Numbered from the stretch's first letter, positions 9,274 to 19,311 are shown. The stretch: DNA of 64,000 nt from Dysgonomonas mossii DSM 22836 (GCF_000213575.1 NZ_GL892013.1:1-64000); one strand, 5' to 3'. Program-made: numbers and translations. The notes: generated from the sequence alone by a model not told the origin.

Positions 9274-9300
9274 GATTATACTTAGGGCATAAACCCCCTC

Positions 9301-9957
9301 TTATTTTTTCTTATACTGTTTCTTTATTTGCTCTACATGTTGCATATAATTTTTCCAGTCTGACTCATTACGCCAAATCCATTTATTTTCTTTTAGCCAA
9401 TTGTCAGAAGAGGGGAGGGAGTCGGCTGGCGTAAAATGTAGAGGGGAGCCTTCTCTCCATGGACTTTCCATAGATTGACTATAATATTTATCATCTTCTT
9501 TTGATTTACTCCTGAAATAAATTAGCTTTATTGTATTTTTATTTATGATCTTATACCTCATTTCGCTTAGTGATAGAGGTACAAGAAAAGCGGGTTCGTC
9601 ATAAGAATGCGCAACAATGGTATCATTTTTAATTTTATAAACGCCCCAAAAGACACCCCATCGTAATTGCTTCTTATTGACCCAGCTTTTAATGGATTTA
9701 GCCATATTCTTTTTTCTATCATTCTCCGAAATATCGCTTTTAAAGTGAAATTGAACCCAAGTTCCATCTTCAAAAAACATATAACTTGCGTATCTTAAAG
9801 AGTCAACGTTGGAATAGAATCCGTCGATATTGATCAAGTTGCGAATATTCGTGTTCTTGCCTTCAAATTTAATAGCTGATTTAGTGATAACATCTTTTTT
9901 TTGTGAAACACAAGAAAAAGAAAATAATAAGCAAATAATAAAAATAAAATATTTCAT
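9301..9957 (-). CDS. Lipoprotein, putative immunity protein of the intact Rhs toxin
   Basis: About 218 residues with a signal peptide and lipobox (FSFSC), followed by a domain with no recognised family. It starts 12 bp downstream of the Rhs stop codon in the same direction, where the cognate immunity protein is expected. Its last 61 residues are duplicated at 6293-6520, so this gene appears to have been the original neighbour on both sides of the inserted tip cassettes. Two ATGs lie at 9963 and 9957; the second puts the signal peptide at the N-terminus (MKYFIFIICLLF). Confidence 0.6.
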   Translation of the reverse strand: MKYFIFIICLLFSFSCVSQKKDVITKSAIKFEGKNTNIRNLINIDGFYSNVDSLRYASYMFFEDGTWVQFHFKSDISENDRKKNMAKSIKSWVNKKQLRWGVFWGVYKIKNDTIVAHSYDEPAFLVPLSLSEMRYKIINKNTIKLIYFRSKSKEDDKYYSQSMESPWREGSPLHFTPADSLPSSDNWLKENKWIWRNESDWKNYMQHVEQIKKQYKKK

Positions 9958-9969
9958 ATGCAAATTTTA

Positions 9970-12900
9970 TTATCGTTCCCATAAAGAGAACGGATCTCTG
10001 TATCCTGAATAAAAATATCCACCTGATTTAAAATTATCGTAATTTAAGAAATAAGGCGTAGGAGTTAAGTATTTATGTATAAAATTTTGTGATAGATTCT
10101 GAACTGTCGGATGGCTAAATCCAATACGGTTTATTTGTCCATTTTTACTTTTATATCCTATCCATGCTGGAGCAAAGTATACTTGACCTTTTGTCCATGC
10201 TTCTTTTTTGTTTTTACGCCATAAAGGGGCTGCTAAGTCAATGGTTTCTCTCTCGCTTTCTGTTCTGCCATCATTAGTATAAAGATATGTACCTAGCGAA
10301 TATTTTCCTATATTGAGTTCGACTGCACTTGAACGCCAACGATCTTTTCCATCACCGAGCGCATCATTAGCAAAAGTGAAAGAATTATGATTGAAATATG
10401 TAGTGAGAGAACCCACTGTTTGTGCTCCAAATTTCTGTCCCATGACTTCTGATTCTAAATAAGAAGTTCTTCCATATCCGAGGCCCCAACCTTTATAAGT
10501 TCCTGAAGCATTCCATCCTTCATGATTGTTGCCCACTCCCACTCCAGCTCCGAACTCAAAATCCCCAGCAAGATAATGAGCTCCATAATTTAAACCTACT
10601 GTTAGTCCATTTGTTCCAATACCAATACCTGGGGAAATAGAAAAGTGAAAATTTCCTATAGGAGGAGGATTAAATGATGGCATGAACGTATTAGCAACCA
10701 TAGACGCAGTAAAACGACCAAAGGTACCCCATGTTAAGTTCGCCCCTATATAACTAGAGGCTGCAACCCCCGTCATTACACCAGAGACAACAGCTGATAA
10801 TCCCCAGTTTCCCGAACTAATACCATGCATTGTATAGCCTAGTCCAAATCCTATAGCAAAAGGTATCCAAAAGAACTCCCCATTCGGATCGGTAAACCTC
10901 AACGGGTTATTCAATGCATAGGTGTATCGATTGAAATTCTGGCTGAAATCCGGTGCTTGCACATACGGATCGGGAGATAAGAATCGCCCCGAAACAGGAT
11001 CATAAAGACGGGCGTTCATATTGATAAGTCCAAACATTGGCAGATGTTCGTGCCCGGTATACCCACGTGCAAGGAATAAGACGGGCTCAGATCCTATAGC
11101 ATAATTTTGTTGATTAGAAGGATCTCGTAAGCGTCCCCACGGATCGTAGCTTAATTCCTGCTTTATGGTTCCGTTAGTATTTATGAGGTGAGTAATACTA
11201 CCCAGGTAATCTCTTCCTATGTAATATATCGTCCATGCTCCGGCACCCTCTTTTACGTATACTGCTGCTGCACTATAAGCGTCTCCACCCAGGTATAGCT
11301 TTTGTATAGTTTGCGAAGCCACAGAATCCATCTCATATTGCCCACCTATATAGTAGCGTACAAGGTCATCTATATTGTTCTTTTTTATGCTCATTTTCAC
11401 CCTATCGCCATCGGCGTTGTAGGTTAGAGCAGAGGCATACGCATCTTCGATGATCGAGCTTGGACGCATCATGCCATTATAGGTTATGGTTTGCTCTCTA
11501 AGTGGAATTTCTGTTCCGTATGGAGTTATTTCAGTTACGGCGTACGGCTTCGCTGAATTTGTATACCCAAATTTACCGACTGTGGCAAAATCTGTTATAT
11601 TACCCTTTACATCATAAACTATACTTTTTCCTCCAAATCCTGTCAGGCGATTAAGATTGTCGTAGGTAAAGTTCTCTTGTATATTCCGAGTATTATCCTT
11701 CCGCCAATTTAGGTTTCCTGTTGTAGCATTGAAGTTGTAGCCAAAGTTTTGGATAACGGTTGAACCATTTTTTATAACTCTGCTTGTTGGCAATCCATAA
11801 GCATCGTATCCATAGGTACGAGTCAGGATGCCTGTTTTTGATTCTAACGGCATTCCCAAATTGTTTTCCTGCGACAGTTTCCAGATCGAAGTTGTATTGT
11901 TTAGCTTCGTCTCCGACATGTGTCCGTTGCTATACGTATAGTTTTCGGTGGCAATATCTCCATTGTTTGATTTGTAAGCGATGGAGGCTATATTTCCATT
12001 AACATAAGTGTATACTTTTTGTAGCCATTTATTGTCTAATCCATTTTCTTTTTCAGCACTTATACGCAAGAGGTTGTCATAGGTAAATGTTTGGCCTGTG
12101 CCGTTATTCGATGATATTGAAGCTAAAAGACCATCCGTATTGTAGGCGTAAGTAGTGGTTAATTCTCCCACTACATTTTTGCTTATAATACGATTGTATT
12201 TATCGTATGTTGTTTTGGTAATTCTTCCTTCAGCATCTGTTTCTTGATTGATGTTTCCTGCGGCATCGTAAGCAAATAGCTTGGTTCCCGCACTAGGGTC
12301 TATAATCTTTGTCTGACGTCCGTAAGAGTCGTATTCAAAACTTGTAGTTATATCACCCGGAGCAACGACAGAGGATAGCTCCCCGTCAGCTCTGAAATTG
12401 TAGGTTATGGTTCCGGCAGGATCCGTTATACTCTTTGTTTTTCCCGAAGCATCGTAATTGGTTGTTCTTTCTACATTATCTATGATTGTTTTGACGCTAT
12501 TATTGATATAATAGCAAGAGTCTTTTTTGCCTGAAGCATAAGATAGCAGGGTTAGTCTATTGTAACTGTCATAATTGTAGGTGTTCCATGCAGTTGGTGC
12601 CGTTCCTTTAAAGGGTAATGATTTCTTTTGTACTCTGCCTTTATTGTCGTACACTACATCGGTATATAGATAACGTCCGTCAAAGCGGAGTTCTCCTTCG
12701 CGTAATGTACGTCCCAATGCATCATAATGAGATTGTGTGGTAGAACTGCCGGTTTTCTTTATTGTAGTAAAATATAAAGGTACATTATATGGCGTTTGGC
12801 TTGGAGGAGTTGAGCATACGTTGGGGTCTATTCCCAAAATTAATGATCCTTTGTCGGCTGCCTTGTGCGAAAAACCCGGAGTCAGAGAAATAGAACGACA

Positions 12901-15900
12901 CGCCATAAGGGTTGTTCCTTGTGACAATGGGGCTGCTATTTTTACATCTCCGTAATTTTTATTCGGATCGAGATCTCCTAAGCCGGCATCGTATGATGTC
13001 CACTCCATATTTAGTGATTCTACAGTACTGTCGGGATAAGTTGTCTTTACTTTGCGTCCCCAGATATCATACTCGTATTTGGTTTCGTGTCCTTTGTGAT
13101 TCTTCACAGACGACAACTCTCCTTTGGTATTGTATGCATAATCGATATACAACCCCAACGGGTCGGTTTTACGTTTTACTCGCCCTATATTGTCATATTC
13201 ATACTTTGTACTGAGCTGGTCAGCAGACGTATATGATTTCGTTTTAGATTCGTATAAATTGTTCTGGGTATCATAAGTATAAGTGTCTTCTGATACCTGA
13301 AGACTTTCATAATAATTTTTTTGAGATGTAAGCTGTCCTTTGGTGTTATATACCAAGGTCGTTTTTGTGGTGGATAAAGAACCGTTGCGTTCATTTGTTT
13401 CCGTTTTCTCAGCCAATTGTCCCAGAATATATGGACTTCCGGTGAGATTGTTGTACTTAAAATCTGTGGTTTTCTTTATTCCATCTCCCAAAGAAATTAT
13501 TTCTTTGGTTGGGCTGCCATAAGTATCATAAGTATAACTTGTAGTTGTTGATATGTTTTTTAAAAAATCTTTTTCAGTTTTCTCTTTTAATGTTATGACT
13601 CTTGCCTTATTTGATGCTATTGTATTGGTATATTGATAAGAATTCTGAAAAAGTTTATAAGATATATTTCCCTGTGCAGGACAAGATTCTTCACTTTTTA
13701 AAACAGACCAATTCAATGGATCAAATTTCTGAACTTTAGATCGTGTATTGTCAATATTATCAGTTGATGTTACTTCTTCGAATCCTCTGAACCCTAGTCC
13801 TAGCATATGTACTAATCCATTTTTATACTGATAGGTCTGAGAACTTACTATTGTATTGTCAATACTAGAATTAAGCGATTTTAATAAAGCGACCGAGCTT
13901 GGTATATAAAACCAAGGATAAGTTGGAATGCCTGATTGGTTGTAGACAGATGTTGTGCTTGTAAAATTCTCGCTATTGACTTTCCCGTATTCAATTTTTG
14001 TAGTAGCACCCAAGCTTGATACCGATTTAGAAAGCAATAAGGAATTATTCTCCTGGTTTTTGTTATAAATAAGGGAGACGGTCGTTGATCTGACAAAGGC
14101 AATGCCTTTATTGTGTCCAAATCTGGAGGAACCCTTGCTTGTAACAAGTCTTCCGTCTTCATTCTGAGCTGTGTAGTCTGCGATAGTACTAAATGCCCCT
14201 CCTTTGTTGTAATAGATATCGAATTTTTTATCAATAGAAGAGTTTTTAATTAAGTCTAAGAACCCATCATTGTTAATGTCGCAAAGAATGTAGTCATCAT
14301 AATTATTCCCATAATACTTGTTGTGCAGGAATGTAGAGGTAGTAAACGCATTTTTTCCGTTTGAAAAATAAACAGTCCAAGTATTACCGCCATCGTCCTT
14401 CAAATAATCTTCAACTCCAATAATTCTACATTGACTTCCCGGAGGACCCATATACACAGGGAAATTTCCCGTTCTTTCCAACTCTTCGGGGGTCGTTGCA
14501 GTATGTTCACAATAGCCATAACAGGTACCTGAATGCACGTAACGTTTGCTCTTTGTAGATGTACTGGGTGAAAACATTAAATCTGTTTTCCCATCATTAT
14601 TAATATCTCCGATAAGTAACTTATTATACCTGAAAGTCGGATAAGCGAATGAGAAAGCTGCTAAAACCGGATATCCTCCCGAAGGAGACACCTTATATAC
14701 TTTAACACCTGTTTGATTAATATGCAATAATTCTACAGATCCGTCTCCGTCAAAATCGATTAGCTGTAGATTATCTTCGGGTAGTATTGTAAAATAGTCT
14801 TTATTGATATGCAGTATTTTTTTGTTTTCTATATCCAAAAAAGCTACTTCTGTTTTTCTTGATGCACCACTAGTGCTTTTTCCGTATGATATTGCCATTA
14901 TAATAGCTTTACCATTCCCCTGAAAATCTCCCAGCAAATAACGTCTGTTATCTGCTATCGGTATATCAAGGGAATACTCATATTTTCTTGATATAGTTTT
15001 TGGCCCTGAAATCAAAGTTAAAAATATAGAACTTGGTTTATCAGGATGTAGTTGGGTAATCCTTACAACATCTTCATTTGTGTCTCCATCTACATCACCA
15101 ACCAATAAGGCCCGAAATAGTATGCCAGCAAGTCCATCAGGATATGATTGTGGAATTCTTTCGGAACTGATCCAATCCACTCCTATCCAGGATGAGTTTG
15201 GGTCTTTAAGTAATATTGCATAACCTTCGTTTGGAGACTGAGAATCCCAATTAACACCAATTGTTCCCGTTATTTCGTATCCTGAACGTCCTGATGGTAA
15301 GGTTTTGGATTCGCTTACTATTGTAGGCGTTGTTCCATCTCCATACTCAAAAGTCAGAGGATTGAGATATTTTCCGGATGAAGTACAATCCAGTTTACTT
15401 AAAAAATAATTGTTGTCATCCTTTTTATAATCAATTCTATATGATTTTAGTAGTGTGTTGCCAAAATAAGAATCGATCTTATTTATTCTCTTTGTTGTTT
15501 TTATCAGTTGTGCATCTATATAAGCAAATCTCTCGAAATCGTTAGTTGCATACGAAAATTTTATTTCTCCTATTTTTATATTTTGGTTCGAGCTGTATGA
15601 TATTTGTTCTATATAAAACCTATTATCACTAATACTATAAGTGTAATCTATATAGTTTCCTAAAGGATCCACCAATTTAGTTATTGGATAAGAATATTTA
15701 TGGGAACCATTGCCGTAATATGCAATCGTTCCATTTGGGTAATATACTTCAAATTTAGTATAGTCCGCATTCTTTTTTACATATATATGATTTTGTTCTG
15801 TCTGATAGGCATAATTTGGATTACTTGAATTTACTAATCGAAGTCCGTCCAAAGAGAACGCATTTATCTCTGCTGAGATTGGGGATGAATTAAGTACGTC

Positions 15901-16203
15901 GTCATAATAATTGCTTAGCTGACATCGACTTATTTCGGATAAACCTCCAAGCGACCAGCCTAAGCCGAGCACAGAGAATTGACTTAGATTTTGACTGTTA
16001 TATACTAGTTGTAAATTCGGCTGTGTACCGTCCTTACCCGGATATATTTCGATGGGAATAGTATAGTTTAATGCTCCATTAGGAGATGGGGTTATACTAT
16101 GTGGTATCTCTCCTACGTCTTTTGTCTTATCTACTGTTTGAGAGAAAAGAGCTATACTTAAAAATAGCGCACAAATTTGAGTAAAAGCATAACGTATTTT
16201 CAT
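9970..16203 (-). CDS. Secreted SpvB/Rhs-repeat polymorphic toxin
   Basis: A 2077-residue protein. A signal peptide (about residues 1-21) is followed by a SpvB/TcdB-like N-terminal domain containing SVLGLGWSLGGLSEISRC. FG-GAP/VCBS-like repeats follow (GDVDGDTNEDVV, IDFDGDGSVELL, GDINNDGKTDLM, CDINNDGFLDLI), and then a long run of YD/Rhs repeats from about residue 900 to 1650. The core closes with YDPWGRLRDP, ARLYDPVSGRFLSPDP and LRFTDPNGEFFW. The remaining 300 or so residues are the variable tip. Its GVGVGNNHEGWNAS, DKDRW-like GKDRWRSSAVEL and GTYLYTNDGR segments recall polymorphic toxin type 23, but I hold that assignment weakly. The Rhs shell should encapsulate the tip until delivery. The immunity candidate lies 12 bp downstream and a T9SS-sorted protein gene 11 bp upstream. 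Confidence 0.9.
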   Translation of the reverse strand: MKIRYAFTQICALFLSIALFSQTVDKTKDVGEIPHSITPSPNGALNYTIPIEIYPGKDGTQPNLQLVYNSQNLSQFSVLGLGWSLGGLSEISRCQLSNYYDDVLNSSPISAEINAFSLDGLRLVNSSNPNYAYQTEQNHIYVKKNADYTKFEVYYPNGTIAYYGNGSHKYSYPITKLVDPLGNYIDYTYSISDNRFYIEQISYSSNQNIKIGEIKFSYATNDFERFAYIDAQLIKTTKRINKIDSYFGNTLLKSYRIDYKKDDNNYFLSKLDCTSSGKYLNPLTFEYGDGTTPTIVSESKTLPSGRSGYEITGTIGVNWDSQSPNEGYAILLKDPNSSWIGVDWISSERIPQSYPDGLAGILFRALLVGDVDGDTNEDVVRITQLHPDKPSSIFLTLISGPKTISRKYEYSLDIPIADNRRYLLGDFQGNGKAIIMAISYGKSTSGASRKTEVAFLDIENKKILHINKDYFTILPEDNLQLIDFDGDGSVELLHINQTGVKVYKVSPSGGYPVLAAFSFAYPTFRYNKLLIGDINNDGKTDLMFSPSTSTKSKRYVHSGTCYGYCEHTATTPEELERTGNFPVYMGPPGSQCRIIGVEDYLKDDGGNTWTVYFSNGKNAFTTSTFLHNKYYGNNYDDYILCDINNDGFLDLIKNSSIDKKFDIYYNKGGAFSTIADYTAQNEDGRLVTSKGSSRFGHNKGIAFVRSTTVSLIYNKNQENNSLLLSKSVSSLGATTKIEYGKVNSENFTSTTSVYNQSGIPTYPWFYIPSSVALLKSLNSSIDNTIVSSQTYQYKNGLVHMLGLGFRGFEEVTSTDNIDNTRSKVQKFDPLNWSVLKSEESCPAQGNISYKLFQNSYQYTNTIASNKARVITLKEKTEKDFLKNISTTTSYTYDTYGSPTKEIISLGDGIKKTTDFKYNNLTGSPYILGQLAEKTETNERNGSLSTTKTTLVYNTKGQLTSQKNYYESLQVSEDTYTYDTQNNLYESKTKSYTSADQLSTKYEYDNIGRVKRKTDPLGLYIDYAYNTKGELSSVKNHKGHETKYEYDIWGRKVKTTYPDSTVESLNMEWTSYDAGLGDLDPNKNYGDVKIAAPLSQGTTLMACRSISLTPGFSHKAADKGSLILGIDPNVCSTPPSQTPYNVPLYFTTIKKTGSSTTQSHYDALGRTLREGELRFDGRYLYTDVVYDNKGRVQKKSLPFKGTAPTAWNTYNYDSYNRLTLLSYASGKKDSCYYINNSVKTIIDNVERTTNYDASGKTKSITDPAGTITYNFRADGELSSVVAPGDITTSFEYDSYGRQTKIIDPSAGTKLFAYDAAGNINQETDAEGRITKTTYDKYNRIISKNVVGELTTTYAYNTDGLLASISSNNGTGQTFTYDNLLRISAEKENGLDNKWLQKVYTYVNGNIASIAYKSNNGDIATENYTYSNGHMSETKLNNTTSIWKLSQENNLGMPLESKTGILTRTYGYDAYGLPTSRVIKNGSTVIQNFGYNFNATTGNLNWRKDNTRNIQENFTYDNLNRLTGFGGKSIVYDVKGNITDFATVGKFGYTNSAKPYAVTEITPYGTEIPLREQTITYNGMMRPSSIIEDAYASALTYNADGDRVKMSIKKNNIDDLVRYYIGGQYEMDSVASQTIQKLYLGGDAYSAAAVYVKEGAGAWTIYYIGRDYLGSITHLINTNGTIKQELSYDPWGRLRDPSNQQNYAIGSEPVLFLARGYTGHEHLPMFGLINMNARLYDPVSGRFLSPDPYVQAPDFSQNFNRYTYALNNPLRFTDPNGEFFWIPFAIGFGLGYTMHGISSGNWGLSAVVSGVMTGVAASSYIGANLTWGTFGRFTASMVANTFMPSFNPPPIGNFHFSISPGIGIGTNGLTVGLNYGAHYLAGDFEFGAGVGVGNNHEGWNASGTYKGWGLGYGRTSYLESEVMGQKFGAQTVGSLTTYFNHNSFTFANDALGDGKDRWRSSAVELNIGKYSLGTYLYTNDGRTESERETIDLAAPLWRKNKKEAWTKGQVYFAPAWIGYKSKNGQINRIGFSHPTVQNLSQNFIHKYLTPTPYFLNYDNFKSGGYFYSGYRDPFSLWER

Positions 16204-16214
16204 ACTTTTATATC

Positions 16215-16631
16215 TTATTGTTTAATGATTTTCCATGATACTATTTTCCCGTCTATATTTATAACCATGATATAGAATCCATTAGGTTGGTTACTCAAAT
16301 CTATTTCAGTTGTCGGAAAGGTTGCTTTCTTTCGAGTAATTAACCTGCCACTACCCAACGAGTTTATAGTTATTGTGCATGTGTTAATATCTGCATTGTT
16401 TGAAATTTCAACTTTAATCTGACCTTGGGTTGGATTCGGGTATACCTTTATCTCCCTTTCTTCAACCTGTTCTGTAATAATTTCCTGTACGGCCTTAGCT
16501 GATTTAGTTAAATTTATTACTGTACGTTTTTCTCTATTGCCAGATTTATCATAATCAAATACAATTTTTTTTTGACCATGAATCAATAAACAAAAAAGTA
16601 GAGATAAAAAAATAAAAATTATTTTTCTCAT
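16215..16631 (-). CDS. Short secreted protein with a type IX secretion (type A) sorting domain
   Basis: A 138-residue protein: signal peptide, a short stretch resembling an Rhs-core motif (FDYDKSGNREKRTV), and a C-terminal sorting domain of the T9SS type A kind with KVYPNPTQGQIKVE near its start and a terminal basic beta-strand (GKIVSWKIIKQ). It should be exported by Sec, cross the outer membrane through the T9SS and be anchored or released. It ends 11 bp before the Rhs gene, so the two are probably co-transcribed. Its role in Rhs display is unknown; it may be a fragment of an older fused protein. Confidence 0.75.
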   Translation of the reverse strand: MRKIIFIFLSLLFCLLIHGQKKIVFDYDKSGNREKRTVINLTKSAKAVQEIITEQVEEREIKVYPNPTQGQIKVEISNNADINTCTITINSLGSGRLITRKKATFPTTEIDLSNQPNGFYIMVINIDGKIVSWKIIKQ

Positions 16632-16919
16632 AGTATTTATATTAAAGTTCTTGTCTTTTAAGATGTTTCAGAAAAAATAACGGCTGTTGTCTCTAGTTAA
16701 TGTTAAAATTACATGTGTTTCTTATACACATTTTATTCTAGAATCGTAAATTTAATTAAATTTTGTAAATATGGCTATGTTTCAGTTGCTTTTTATTAAA
16801 AATTTAGTTGTTTTATTCTTTTTGATCTGTTTTGGCAGTACCAAGTCTGGGTAATAGGTTTGTAATTTATAATGTGTTCATATACTCCCGTATTTACATA
16901 TTTTTATCTATATGTTTAT

Positions 16920-18266
16920 CTAATCTGAAATAACGGCAACCGAATTAATATTATAATATCTTGCATAGTCAGTATTCCACCAAACATGAGGGTCTGAACT
17001 TAAATCAGAAAATCCATATTTGGAATGGTATTGCTTTAGTTTATCTCTATAAACAATATCCCTCACACCCTTCTTTTTCTGATCTTCTAAGTAGGTAGTT
17101 CTTAATTCCCAGAAATCGTGAACTTCTTTTATTGTAATAAGCTTTCTAGCATAATCATAAGAGAATATACATGTCATAAAAACAATGACGATAGCGTATG
17201 TTAATTTAGAATATTTTATTTTTAGATTAATATTACAAACAAGGATCGCAATCGCAATAATGATAAGTATAATAGTTCCAAAAAGTGCTCGTTTAGGAAA
17301 TGTAGGGGATAGAATCATTATAAAAAAAGAAAAAAGACCTGAAAGGATGAATAATAAGGAGTTTAGCACCATATTCTTTCTTTCACGACGATTGGTGAAT
17401 AAAAAAATAAGTAGTGCAATTGCCCATATTATTAGTAGGGGTAATATATAGCTTTGAAAATGGTTGATAGCCACTTGTAGAATGTAAAGAGGGATGTCAT
17501 GTTCTGCCAAACCCTGTTTGTTGTACTCTTGAATAATAATGTCAGCTCTCTTATAGTTGCCCGGTGCAAGGATCATAAAAGCGTATCCGATAATTGTTCC
17601 CGTTAATCCGATGATAGACCATTTCGGTATTTTAATTTTATAGTATTTGCACAAGATTATTGTTGATAAAATGAACATGATAAGTGCTATTCCTAAATTC
17701 TCATTAGTCCACCCTGCAACTATTCCACACAGAAAGAAAAGTATTGCTCTAACATTACTTTCTTTATATAATCGTATGTTTATATAATTGTAATAAGGAT
17801 ACATAAACATTATAACGATTAATGATCCCCACAGATAATTGGCACTTCCAGTTTTCCATATTACATTAGAGCAAAACTCAGGTTGTAGGAACCAAATAAA
17901 AACATGTATTAAAAGCAATAATGATATTGAAGAATATATGGTTAGTTTACTGTTCGTTATAGATATTCTATATATTGAGTATATTAATATTATATATGCC
18001 AATGCGTTAAAAATACTGGATATACGAAAGTCTATCATTAAAAGCAATTGAGCAATAGTATGAACAACTGTCCTTCCTCCCCATATTTCATAGTGATTAA
18101 GTTGTGAGGTGACTATATCAAATAAATTTTCTATTCTTTTATTTTCGTTAAATACAAATGAGTATGAGAAATCATCAGCTAATAAAGGATAGTAATAGTT
18201 GATTGGATATATAATTAAAAAAGCAATAAGGGCAATGAATGATAATGAAATATTTTTATTGTTCAT
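16920..18266 (-). CDS. Polytopic membrane protein, DUF6056-like
   Basis: A 448-residue integral membrane protein with about ten or eleven hydrophobic helices. The N-terminal extracytoplasmic loop holds LLADDFSYSF and, further on, WGGRTVVHTIAQLL, a pattern shared with DUF6056 proteins and reminiscent of GT-C glycosyltransferases with an early acidic DD motif. The C-terminal soluble tail ends in HVWWNTDYARYYN. The start at 18266 is preferred over 18341 because it puts the first membrane helix at the N-terminus. Substrate and pathway are unknown; a cell-surface glycan role is inferred only from the fold type. It is monocistronic in this window. Confidence 0.6.
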   Translation of the reverse strand: MNNKNISLSFIALIAFLIIYPINYYYPLLADDFSYSFVFNENKRIENLFDIVTSQLNHYEIWGGRTVVHTIAQLLLMIDFRISSIFNALAYIILIYSIYRISITNSKLTIYSSISLLLLIHVFIWFLQPEFCSNVIWKTGSANYLWGSLIVIMFMYPYYNYINIRLYKESNVRAILFFLCGIVAGWTNENLGIALIMFILSTIILCKYYKIKIPKWSIIGLTGTIIGYAFMILAPGNYKRADIIIQEYNKQGLAEHDIPLYILQVAINHFQSYILPLLIIWAIALLIFLFTNRRERKNMVLNSLLFILSGLFSFFIMILSPTFPKRALFGTIILIIIAIAILVCNINLKIKYSKLTYAIVIVFMTCIFSYDYARKLITIKEVHDFWELRTTYLEDQKKKGVRDIVYRDKLKQYHSKYGFSDLSSDPHVWWNTDYARYYNINSVAVISD

Positions 18267-18596
18267 TTTGTAATAGTTGTCATAAATGTGTTTGTCAAAG
18301 TAAATGAAATATATTTTACTTCGAAATATTTTGTCTTGCAAACGTGGTTATCTTTTCCAACAACTCACCCTTTCCGACAGGTTTACTCTATCTAAAATGA
18401 AAAATTAATATTTTTTTACACTTTTTCGGCGTTATGCAGCGAACTTTTTCGGAGGTGGGCTGTTTTATGTCTGTAGTTTTGTAAAGTTTGTGTTAAGGTT
18501 GGGAAGTCTGCGAAGTGATTTCGCGGGCTTCTTATTTATTTTATTCCTCTTGAAATTTTATTAAATTTGTAGCGAATGGCTTTCTAAATTACAAAT
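18267..18596. other. Intergenic region with a hairpin shared with 46.7 kb
   Basis: No gene is visible. It holds the GTAAAGTTTGTGT stretch (18481-18493) and the GTGA-loop hairpin at 18503-18531, both of which recur in diverged form at 46681-46729. A TAAATTTG (18562-18569) fits the Bacteroidetes -7 box but lacks a good -33 partner. Confidence 0.4.
18503..18531 (+). terminator. GTGA-loop hairpin, terminator-like
   Basis: GAAGTCTGCGAA pairs with TTCGCGGGCTTC (two wobble pairs) around a GTGA-containing loop, and a TTATTTATTTTATT tract follows. No plus-strand gene ends just upstream, so it could end an unannotated small RNA or be a relic of a mobile element. A close relative is at 46699-46729. Confidence 0.45.
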
Positions 18597-18848
18597 ATGA
18601 AAAAAACACTAACCCGAACTTTAATCCTATCTTTTTTTATCTCCCTCAATTCATGTATGGTAATCAATTCATTGCTTGGTATTAATCAGTGCAATTATCC
18701 GAATTGCGACAGGGAATGTGCACCGAATTGTAACTATTGCTCGTTTCATTGCGATAGTTATAACGTTCCCGATGATCTAACCTCCAAAACAGGGCAGTCA
18801 ATAAATAAGCAGTTGGAGCAATACCGAAACGATCAGAAGAGGAAGTAA
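18597..18848 (+). CDS. Small Cys-rich lipoprotein
   Basis: An 83-residue protein with a signal peptide and a Cys after ISLNS (lipobox-like). The mature part is a dense Cys cluster, CNYPNCDRECAPNCNYCSFH, suited to metal binding or disulphides, followed by a polar tail. No family was recognised. Its own start sits at the expected distance from TAAATTTG (18562-18569). It is convergent with the membrane-protein gene at 18859. Confidence 0.6.
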   Translation: MKKTLTRTLILSFFISLNSCMVINSLLGINQCNYPNCDRECAPNCNYCSFHCDSYNVPDDLTSKTGQSINKQLEQYRNDQKRK

Positions 18849-18858
18849 TTTCGATACT

Positions 18859-19206
18859 TTAAAAGAAAAGAGCATACACAAATATCGTCAGAAGCATAGC
18901 CGATATAGTAACAAATGGGATAAACAAAAACTTATCCATCCTCTTGCTAATGAAAAGATAAACCAGAATATTGATAGAGACAATTAGCCCTACAATATAT
19001 GCTTTCATGGTTTTTCCTACAACCACAAAAGGATTATATAATAAATACGCATCGCTCGATTGTTGGGGATAGCCGTATAGTTTTTCTACTATATACCCTA
19101 TTATCAGATATAGAATAATAAGACCTAGAAGATATAAAAGGCTATATAAAGCACTGTAGGCAACTTTTTTCATAAAGCGATCGTCGGGTTTCTGTTTTTT
19201 TGTCAC
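18859..19206 (-). CDS. Small three-helix membrane protein, unknown function
   Basis: A 115-residue protein with a charged N-terminus and hydrophobic segments near residues 18-38, 66-84 and 92-113. No motif was recognised. The segment SKRMDKFLFIPF between helices 2 and 3 is basic and presumably cytoplasmic. It is convergent with the Cys-rich lipoprotein gene (10 bp apart) and diverges from the lipoprotein gene at 19367. Confidence 0.55.
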   Translation of the reverse strand: MTKKQKPDDRFMKKVAYSALYSLLYLLGLIILYLIIGYIVEKLYGYPQQSSDAYLLYNPFVVVGKTMKAYIVGLIVSINILVYLFISKRMDKFLFIPFVTISAMLLTIFVYALFF

Positions 19207-19311
19207 AATTTATTCAAAAGACGAAAGTAGCAATAAGAAATCACTTTTTGGTTAAACCGTTTCTCGATTATTACTTTCTCGATACGCAGAAATCCCATTT
19301 TAACAAAAATA

